Positions 42,721 to 48,371 of a stretch of 48,371 nucleotides of DNA are shown here, in pieces. Location of the stretch: NCBI GenBank assembly GCA_945903465.1, contig CAMDOF010000039.1, positions 1-48,371 on the forward strand, written 5' to 3'. Source of the DNA: Opitutus sp. GAS368 (GTDB lineage: Bacteria > Verrucomicrobiota > Verrucomicrobiia > Opitutales > Opitutaceae). The notes below the pieces were generated by a model. It was not told the DNA's origin. It saw only the letters and a list, made by a program, of their open reading frames with translations, and did no database searches. Every line of letters begins with the position of its first letter. Positions within the stretch are counted from its first letter, which is position 1. The translations under genes and the position numbers were made by a program.

Positions 42721-44013
42721 ATGTCTCTCACCGGTTCCTTCACGGCCGATGTCTTTGCCGCGCATCTCGCCAGCCTCCCGCCCCTGCCAGACTGGTGGCT
42801 CGAGCGGAAGCGCGCCGCCTACGCGCGGTTCGCGGCGTTGCCCATGCCCACCCGCACCGATGAGGCTTGGCGCTTCAGCACCATCACCAGCCTGACGCTC
42901 GACGGTTTCAGTTTGCCCCTCCCTAGCCCTGCCTTGCCCCCCGCCACCATCGGGCTCCCCGCGACCGCCGAACTCGCCTTCGTCAACGGCTTCCTCGCGG
43001 CTGCGGTCCCCCTCGCCGCCGAACTGCGCGCTCGCGGCGTCATCGTCGATACACTCCAGCACGCCTTCCACCACCACGAGGCCCTCATCCGCGAGTATCT
43101 GCTCAAGCAGACGGCCAGACTCGGTTCCGCCAAGTTCTCCGCCCTCCACGAGGCCTTCCTCACCGATGGCGCCTTTATCTACGTCCCGCGCGGCGTCGAA
43201 CTCGATCAGCCTATCGCCGTTTTCCATCACTCCCTCACTGCTAACGGCGCTGCCTTTCCCCATACGCTGATCGTCGCGGAGGATCTCGCGCGCGTGACCG
43301 TCCTGGAATACTTCGGCTCAAGCGACGACTCTCAGGCCCAACTCGCCGTCGGCGCCACCGATCTTTACGCTAGCCACGGCGCCCAGATCACCTACGTCGG
43401 CAAACAGGATTGGTCGCATCGCGCCTTGTCTTTCCACGCGCACGCCAACGTCGTTCGCCGCGATGCACGCATCCAATCCCTCAACCTCCACCTCGGCGCC
43501 CGGCAAGCTCGCCACGAGGCCCTCTCTCAACTCCAAGCTCCCGGCGCTTTCTCCGAAATGCTCGCCCTCACGGTCGCCCGCGAAAATCAGGAGTTCGATC
43601 AACGAACACTCCAACTCCATCAGGCCCCCAATACCAAGAGCGATCTCCTCTACAAAAATGCCCTTCTCGACGAGGCTCGGACAATTTTCTCCGGGCTCAT
43701 CGTGGTCGATCAGGACGCCCAAAAGACCGACGCCTACCAGAGCAACCGCAACCTGATGCTCAGCGAGGCCGCCGAGGCGAGTTCTCTCCCCGGTCTCGAA
43801 ATTCAGGCCAACGATGTTCGTTGCACCCACGGGGCCACGTCGTCACGCATCGATCCCGAGCAGGAATTTTATCTGCAATCGCGCGGCATCGCCAAAAGCG
43901 CCGCCGATGAATTGCTCACCTTCGGGTTTTTCGAAGAAGTACTCAGCCGCTTGACCAACGAGGATCTCCACGATGCCTTGCGTACCTTGATCCAGACTAA
44001 ATTTAAAAAGTAA
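42721..44013 (+). CDS. sufD: Fe-S cluster assembly protein SufD
   Basis: A 430-residue SufB paralogue that completes the SufBC2D complex and helps deliver iron. ATG 42721 (MSLTGSFTADVFAAHL) is preferred; ATG 42697 in the same frame would add eight residues and cannot be excluded. Family segments: TRTDEAWRFSTITSL near the N-terminus, HEAFLTDGAFIYVPRGVELDQPIAV, VTVLEYFGSSDD, LHLGARQARHEALSQL, ARTIFSGLIVVDQDAQKTDAYQSNRNLMLS, and EIQANDVRCTHGATSSRIDPEQEFYLQSRGI with the expected late Cys/His pair. It lies about 114 nt after sufB. Confidence 0.95.
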   Translation: MSLTGSFTADVFAAHLASLPPLPDWWLERKRAAYARFAALPMPTRTDEAWRFSTITSLTLDGFSLPLPSPALPPATIGLPATAELAFVNGFLAAAVPLAAELRARGVIVDTLQHAFHHHEALIREYLLKQTARLGSAKFSALHEAFLTDGAFIYVPRGVELDQPIAVFHHSLTANGAAFPHTLIVAEDLARVTVLEYFGSSDDSQAQLAVGATDLYASHGAQITYVGKQDWSHRALSFHAHANVVRRDARIQSLNLHLGARQARHEALSQLQAPGAFSEMLALTVARENQEFDQRTLQLHQAPNTKSDLLYKNALLDEARTIFSGLIVVDQDAQKTDAYQSNRNLMLSEAAEASSLPGLEIQANDVRCTHGATSSRIDPEQEFYLQSRGIAKSAADELLTFGFFEEVLSRLTNEDLHDALRTLIQTKFKK

Positions 44014-44100
44014 ACATCCCGGCCTCCCTCGACCCTCTCGCCGGCCTTCAGCCGCACCGATCGCCTCCCCGGCACCTCCACCTCCCGCCTCCTCTTCCTT

Positions 44101-44658
44101 ATGCTCCCGAATCGTGAAAGAATCCTCAGCCGCGAGGTCACCGCGACCCAAATTCCTTCCGGCGATAAACACGTGCTCGCCGCCGGTACCCGCGTCTTTA
44201 TTCACCAGACCCTCGGCGGTAGTTATACTGTCCAAAGCGACTTCGGCCTTTTTCGCCTCGACGGCAAAGATAGCGAAGCCATCGGCGAAACCGTCGTCGA
44301 TCAGACCGTCGCCGCCACCACCCTCAGCGATGGCGCCCCCGATCCCGAGGCCATTTGGGCGCAACTCCGCCAGGTCTTCGATCCCGAAATCCCCGTTAAC
44401 ATCGTCGACCTCGGCCTCGTCTACACCATGGACGTGGCCAAGCTCGCAGACCAAACCCCTCCTGGCTTTCGCGTCAATGTCTCCATGACCCTCACCGCCC
44501 CCGGTTGCGGCATGGGCCCCGCGATCGCGGAGGACGCTAAGTCCAAAGTTCTCCTCGTGCCCGGCGTCAGCGATGCAGATGTCCGCATCACGTGGGACCC
44601 ACCGTGGAATCAACAAATGATTTCTGAAGAGGGCAAAATGAAGCTCGGCCTCATCTAG
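44101..44658 (+). CDS. sufT: Fe-S assembly/maturation protein SufT (extended MIP18/DUF59)
   Basis: A 185-residue SufT-type protein. The N-terminal extension (residues about 1-75) contains SREVTATQIPSGDKHVLAAG and IHQTLGGSYTVQSDFGLFRLDG, characteristic of SufT rather than short DUF59 proteins. The DUF59 core follows with FDPEIPVNIVDLGLVYTM, MTLTAPGCGMGPAIAEDAKS (the reactive Cys in PGCGMG) and DVRITWDPPWNQQMISEEGK. SufT is needed for maturing Fe-S proteins under high demand in other bacteria. It is the last gene of the operon, 87 nt after sufD. No sufS, sufU or sufE follows. Confidence 0.93.
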   Translation: MLPNRERILSREVTATQIPSGDKHVLAAGTRVFIHQTLGGSYTVQSDFGLFRLDGKDSEAIGETVVDQTVAATTLSDGAPDPEAIWAQLRQVFDPEIPVNIVDLGLVYTMDVAKLADQTPPGFRVNVSMTLTAPGCGMGPAIAEDAKSKVLLVPGVSDADVRITWDPPWNQQMISEEGKMKLGLI

Positions 44659-44733
44659 AGCCCGCCGGCCATTTCATCGCGCCCCCATCGGACCGAGACG
44701 CGCCAGCCGCCCGTCGGACTTGGCGTATCGTGC

Positions 44734-45036
44734 TCAGGATAATTCGGACACGTTTCCAGGCTGGTATGGCGGCGCACCTTGGGTGCTCAGGGGCGGCGCG
44801 CTACCTCGCAAAATCACACCCTTCCGCGCCGCCAGATCGGCGGCCGCAAGCGACTGCGCCTCGGCGGCCGCAAGCGACTGCGCCTCGGCGAACGCAATGT
44901 CGAACCGCGCGTGCAACGGCTTGAGCGCCGTCGCGCGCTCAAACCCCAACCCCGCCTCGGCCGTGCCGACCAGGAGCACCTCGACGGAATACGCCGGCGC
45001 CATCAGCAGTGTAAAAATAAAAAGACGAAGGTTCAT
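44734..45036 (-). CDS. Short exported protein, probably a truncated gene remnant
   Basis: 100 residues, with leader MNLRLFIFTLLMAPAYSVEV then LLVGTAEAGLGFERA. The early VEVLLVGTxxxGLGFERA and HARFDIAFAE pattern looks like the N-terminus of a longer Rossmann-like enzyme, but I cannot name the family. The coding sequence contains a perfect 24-bp tandem duplication (44840-44863 and 44864-44887) giving AEAQSLAA twice, and the C-terminus is unstructured. Its ATG (45034-45036) overlaps, as ATGA, the stop at 45033-45035 that the preceding transferase gene would reach if its frameshift were corrected, so it belongs to the same operon. Probably a decayed gene. Confidence 0.5.
   Translation of the reverse strand: MNLRLFIFTLLMAPAYSVEVLLVGTAEAGLGFERATALKPLHARFDIAFAEAQSLAAAEAQSLAAADLAARKGVILRGSAPPLSTQGAPPYQPGNVSELS
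44840..44887. repeat. 24-bp perfect tandem duplication inside the short ORF
   Basis: GCGGCCGCAAGCGACTGCGC plus CTCG occurs twice in direct succession. It keeps the reading frame and duplicates eight residues. Likely a recent slippage event. Confidence 0.88.
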
Positions 45037-45094
45037 CTGCGGACGGCGGCGCGTACGGCCGCGATCATGCGCTGCTGGATTTTTTCCACGCCCG

Positions 45095-46402
45095 CTATCG
45101 CCTCGCGGGCGCGCGCGCGGGAGGCCGTTGGATCGGCCGTGATCTTGCCGAGCGTGTCGCGAGTTGAGCGCCGCCCGTCTCTTCGATTTCAAACAGCCAA
45201 TCGCCGAGCCCGATGTCGCGAAACATGTGGCCCTTAAAAGTATCGGTCGGCTGCCGCACGTGCATCACCGGCGTGCCCGCGGCGAGGCTCATGATAAGTG
45301 AGTGGGGCTCGACGCCGACGACACAGAGTGACTGCGCGTAAACCGACGCCGCCTCGTCCGGCATCCAGTAGCGGTCGCGCCAAACGACCGAGCGGCGCAC
45401 GTCGACGGGAAGTTTTTCAAGGATCTGCGTGCGGCCCAACTCCACCTGATAGGTCATTTCCGCGCAAACGAGCACCTTCATTTTGGTGGCCTTCGTCCAC
45501 GCCGAAATCATATCCCGCAGGCGCGCGTGATCGGATTCGGCGGTGCGGGCGTTGATGGTGTCGCGCGTGCGTTCGGTGTCGTTGCGCGCCCCCGTCGGCG
45601 AGTAGCGCCGGTCTTCCTTCATCAAGTGATAAGGCGTGTACCGCAGCCGCGGGATGACGCAGACGAACTTGCCCGGTTCGAGCCCGCTTGCCCGGAGAAA
45701 CTCGCCCGCCGTCGCATCATTGCGCAGATCGAACCCGAACACGGTATCCGGGCCGAACTCGAGGATCGGCGTCTTGATTCCTTCGCGGCGCAGATAGTCG
45801 CGCGAGATCGTGTCGCGGAGAAAGACAAACGCCGCGCCCTCCACCAGCGCACGCATCGCCGGATCGATGCCACCGAGCGGACGTTTCTCCATCAGCGCAC
45901 GCAGTTCGCGTAAGGTGCCCCCCTCGGATTCACGGCCGGCGCCGATCCGGGAAACGGGGTCGAACGTAATTCCGAGCACCCCGTAGGGTTTGCCGGTGAT
46001 TTTCTTCCACGCGACGAAATCCGCCGACGCAGAAAAATGCGCGGCCGAGGCGTGCACCGCGAGAGCGCATTCCGCGAAGGCGCGCGCGAGCTCCGGCGTG
46101 GAAGGCTTGCCGTTTTTTTCGATGACACCCTCTAAGCAGCGCACCTTCGGAAACGCTTTCACGAGGAGTTCGCGCGCACCGAATTCGAGATTGCGCGGCC
46201 AGAGCGTGAGCTCGGCCTCCGGAAAATGGCGCTGGAGCAGCGCGAGCGCGCCGGGCGTGTGCGCGATGTCGCCGATATTCACGCTCTGCCACGCCGAGCG
46301 GACGAGCACGCGGGGAGCGCGCGGGGCTGCGGCGTAGAGCGGGCGCGCCGCCAGCGCGCCCGTGGCGGCAGCGGTCAAGTGGAGGAAGCGACGGCGTTTC
46401 AT
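45095..46402 (-). CDS. Polysaccharide pyruvyl transferase family protein, Tat-like leader, probable C-terminal frameshift
   Basis: 435 residues as read. Start ATG 46402 overlaps the paralogue's stop (ATGA, 46399-46402). The leader MKRRRFLHLTAAATGALAAR suggests Tat or Sec export, odd for a family that uses PEP. Conserved with the upstream paralogue: SVNIGDIAHTPGALALLQRHFP, LTLWPRNLEFG, PYGVLGITFDPVSR, CVIPRLRYTPYHLMK, CAEMTYQVELGRTQILEKLP, SVVWRDRYWMPDEAAS, SLAAGTPVMHVRQP and MFRDIGLGDWLFE. After ETGGAQL the read frame gives an Arg/Pro-rich end. In the next frame from about 45158 it continues DTLGKITAD and ends IAAVRAAVRR at 45033, matching the paralogue's ATLGSIHDD and EAIGRAV. A one-base deletion near 45158-45170 is therefore likely. 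Confidence 0.8.
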   Translation of the reverse strand: MKRRRFLHLTAAATGALAARPLYAAAPRAPRVLVRSAWQSVNIGDIAHTPGALALLQRHFPEAELTLWPRNLEFGARELLVKAFPKVRCLEGVIEKNGKPSTPELARAFAECALAVHASAAHFSASADFVAWKKITGKPYGVLGITFDPVSRIGAGRESEGGTLRELRALMEKRPLGGIDPAMRALVEGAAFVFLRDTISRDYLRREGIKTPILEFGPDTVFGFDLRNDATAGEFLRASGLEPGKFVCVIPRLRYTPYHLMKEDRRYSPTGARNDTERTRDTINARTAESDHARLRDMISAWTKATKMKVLVCAEMTYQVELGRTQILEKLPVDVRRSVVWRDRYWMPDEAASVYAQSLCVVGVEPHSLIMSLAAGTPVMHVRQPTDTFKGHMFRDIGLGDWLFEIEETGGAQLATRSARSRPIQRPPARAPARR

Positions 46403-47739
46403 GGAGAGTTCACGGCGCGTCCGATGGCTTCGGTCATACCCTGCTGAATGGCGGCCACCTTCGCCATTGCGGCGCGCACCCGCGTGCGGGCGCGCGGGAG
46501 ATCGTCGTGGATAGACCCAAGCGTCGCCCAGAGCTGCGCGCCGGTCGCCTCCGTCGATTCGAACAACCACTCGCCGAGGCCGATGTCGGCGAACATCTGG
46601 CCCTTGGTCCCATCGACCGGATTGCGGACGTGCAGGATCGGCGTGCCGGCGGCGAGCGCGATGATCGGCGAATGGCACTCCGCGCTGATCACCGCGCGCG
46701 CCTTCGCGTAGAGCGCCGCCGCCTCATCGGGCAACCAGAATGTGTCGCGCCACACGACGGATTTCTTCACGTCGTCCGGCAACGGATCAATGAGCTGCTC
46801 CTTCGCAGTGGCCATCTGGTAGGTCATCTCCGGGCAGGCGACGACGCGCGCCCCGGTCCCCCGCACCCAACGCACGATCACGTCGCGCATCGCGGCGTGA
46901 TCCTGTGCGGCAGAGGCGTTGTTCAAGGCGTCGATCTCGTAATCGCCGGCGCTCCGCGGCAGATTCTTCATCCGGTAATACGGCGTGTAACGCAGCCGCG
47001 GCACCACGCAGACGTAGGTTTCCTCCGCGAGCCCGTGCCGCTTACGCCAATCCGCCGCCCGCGTCTCGTCGCGCAGATCGAGGGCAAAGCAGCCCTCCGG
47101 ACCGAACCCGAGCACGCCGGGCTTCAGCTCTTCGCGCTGCAGGAACCGCCGCCCGAGCGTGTCGCGCGCGTAGATGAAGGCCGCTTTTTCGTAAAACGCC
47201 CTCGGGCCAAACTTCTTTTCCAGCACGCCCCGAGGCAGCCGCTCGATCTCCTCGCGCAGTTCGCGCAGAGTGAGGCCCTGCGGCCGCGTGCGCCGGTCCG
47301 TAATCGGATCGAACGATGCGCCGAACAACCCGAAGGGCCGGCCGGTCGCGGCCCACTCCGTGTAGCTGCGCGCGTTCTTCGTTGGTGAAAGCAAGAACTC
47401 GGCCTGTCTCCACGCCTCCGCCAGGGCCGGTGTGGTGGCGCGTCCACTCGCATCGATTTCACCCTCGGCGATGCGAAGGCGCGGGAACGCCGTGCGTAGC
47501 ATGTTCCGCTCGCGCTCGTGGAGACTCCACGGCCAGAGCGTAATTTCGGCGCCGGGCAGATAACGCTCGAGTAGCCGGATCGTGCCGGGCACGCGGCCGA
47601 CGTCGCCAATATTCTCATACTGGAGTGCCTCCCGCAGGAGAATGCGCGGCGGGCGGGCGGTGGCGGCGCGGCTGGTCGGTAACGTCAGAGCGGTGCCGGT
47701 GACGGTCGCAGTCGTGGTAATAAAATGGCGGCGGGTCAT
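46399..47739 (-). CDS. Polysaccharide pyruvyl transferase family protein, Tat-like leader
   Basis: A 446-residue protein. ATG 47739 starts MTRRHFITTTATVTGTALTL, a twin-arginine-like leader; upstream in-frame sequence to 47937 is unrelated. Core segments: NIGDVGRVPGTIRLLERYLP, ITLWPWSLHERERN, RPFGLFGASFDPI, YARDTLGRRFLQREE, FGPEGCFALDLRDE, CVVPRLRYTPYYRMKN, VACPEMTYQMATAKEQLIDPL, SVVWRDTFWLPDEAAALYAKARAVISAECHSPIIALAAGTPILHVRNP. This GT-B-like architecture matches the polysaccharide pyruvyl transferase superfamily. PEP is cytoplasmic, so an exported member probably does something else or acts before export. It is coupled by ATGA to its paralogue downstream and lies 32 nt after the TonB-receptor remnant. 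Confidence 0.85.
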   Translation of the reverse strand: MTRRHFITTTATVTGTALTLPTSRAATARPPRILLREALQYENIGDVGRVPGTIRLLERYLPGAEITLWPWSLHERERNMLRTAFPRLRIAEGEIDASGRATTPALAEAWRQAEFLLSPTKNARSYTEWAATGRPFGLFGASFDPITDRRTRPQGLTLRELREEIERLPRGVLEKKFGPRAFYEKAAFIYARDTLGRRFLQREELKPGVLGFGPEGCFALDLRDETRAADWRKRHGLAEETYVCVVPRLRYTPYYRMKNLPRSAGDYEIDALNNASAAQDHAAMRDVIVRWVRGTGARVVACPEMTYQMATAKEQLIDPLPDDVKKSVVWRDTFWLPDEAAALYAKARAVISAECHSPIIALAAGTPILHVRNPVDGTKGQMFADIGLGEWLFESTEATGAQLWATLGSIHDDLPRARTRVRAAMAKVAAIQQGMTEAIGRAVNSP

Positions 47740-47771
47740 TGAAAGTATCGGGGGCTGCCATCGCCGCCCCG

Positions 47772-48371
47772 TCAGAAGCTCCCCTTGCGGCCGGAGGTGT
47801 CGGCCGCGCCGAAAAGATCGATTTGCCGCGTGCGCGCATCGGCTGGCGGGTTGGGCGCGACGGCCTCGGTCCCATTCGACCTGTTCGTGCGATTGCAGAC
47901 GGTCGCGTCGGCGCCAAGGCGGCGCGAAAATCGCCACTCGACGTTCACGTCTATTTGGAGGCGTGATTTCAGATACGTATCGGCGCCCGCGGGCACGTTG
48001 CCGCCGATAACCGCGGTCGGTCGGCGCGGATCGGTGTAATTCCCCTTCAGCTTCGTGCTGAAACGCGGGCGGTCCACGCTCGCGCCCCAGTTAATCGTGC
48101 GGTCGGAGCGGCCGACGACGCCGTCGGCGGTGTTCGCGACTTTGTCCGGGCCGCTCGTGGCCGCGGAGGCGATGGGATTGCCGTCCACGGTGAGCGGCGT
48201 GTGGTTCGCCGGCACGCCGCGCACGGAAACGATGTTCGGTTGAAAGCCCGCCAGATCGATCGTCACCCCGGGCACGAATGATGTTGCTGCGCTCAACTCC
48301 GAAGCGTCGCCATCGCCCGATGCATCGCCGCCGATGCCGCCGCGCAGGCTGGGTCGTTGTCGAGGGCGTTC
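47772..48371 (-). pseudogene. TonB-dependent receptor remnant, internally deleted, 5' end outside the window
   Basis: The frame is open to the window edge, so the true start lies beyond 48371. Residues near the start resemble a plug domain (PGVTIDLAGFQPNIVSVRGV, then TPLTVDGNPIAS). Within about 15 residues the sequence jumps to what looks like the last barrel strands of an Opitutaceae receptor: RTINWGASVDRPRFSTKLKG, LKSRLQIDVNVEWRFSRRLG, VCNRTNRSNG, and a terminal KGSF with the final Phe expected of outer-membrane barrels. Several hundred barrel residues appear to be missing, so a functional transporter is unlikely. In intact Opitutaceae loci such receptors often precede secreted enzyme genes, as here with the transferase-like pair. 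Confidence 0.7.

Overview
The window looks like a chromosomal segment of a high-GC member of the Verrucomicrobiota, most likely of the Opitutaceae. This rests on gene content: PVC-type membrane-associated dehydrogenases with c-type haem domains, a DUF1501 plus PSCyt1/DUF1549/DUF1553 pair, many secreted sulfatases, a secreted Ig-domain protein with the paired C-terminal repeats common in that family, and degenerate Opitutaceae-style TonB-receptor ends. Recognisable Shine-Dalgarno sequences are scarce, so most start codons were chosen from signal peptides and family alignments. No rRNA, tRNA, CRISPR array or intact insertion sequence was found.

Layout. 1-9 kb: separately transcribed secreted enzymes (gamma-glutamyltranspeptidase, a DUF4838 glycosidase-like protein on the minus strand, a PQQ-like beta-propeller, an amidohydrolase). 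9-21 kb, minus strand: a redox and sulfatase block in transcription order DUF1501, PSCyt1/DUF1549/DUF1553, sulfatase, a cytochrome-propeller-FG-GAP fusion, and a PVC dehydrogenase with HEAT and cytochrome domains. 21.3-27.7 kb, plus strand and divergent from that block: four consecutive sulfatases, the first three coupled by ATGA overlaps. Together 9-27.7 kb reads as a locus for breaking down a sulfated polymer outside the cytoplasm, with electron-transfer proteins of unknown role; this function is inferred. 28.3-32.1 kb: a lone GspF-type membrane protein, an alpha/beta hydrolase and an SMP-30-like lactonase. 32.5-39.7 kb: rlmN, an M19 dipeptidase, trxB, a large Ig-domain surface protein and a VanY-type carboxypeptidase. 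39.8-44.7 kb: a Fur-family regulator lacking the usual CxxC site, preceded by two 7-1-7 palindromes, then sufC-sufB-sufD-sufT. 44.7-48.4 kb, minus strand: a decayed TonB receptor, two exported polysaccharide-pyruvyl-transferase-like paralogues (the second apparently frameshifted) and a short truncated ORF.

The least expected structures are intergenic. A family of about 190-215 bp structured repeats occurs three times (8.6 kb, 28.1 kb, and inverted at 30.7 kb), with short terminal inverted repeats and, in two copies, a terminator-like hairpin. A perfect 50-bp palindrome without a loop lies just upstream of the second copy. A 48-50 bp tandem array follows trxB. The Fur-like regulator with its paired palindromes upstream of suf resembles an Irr-type iron circuit and is the clearest regulatory hypothesis.
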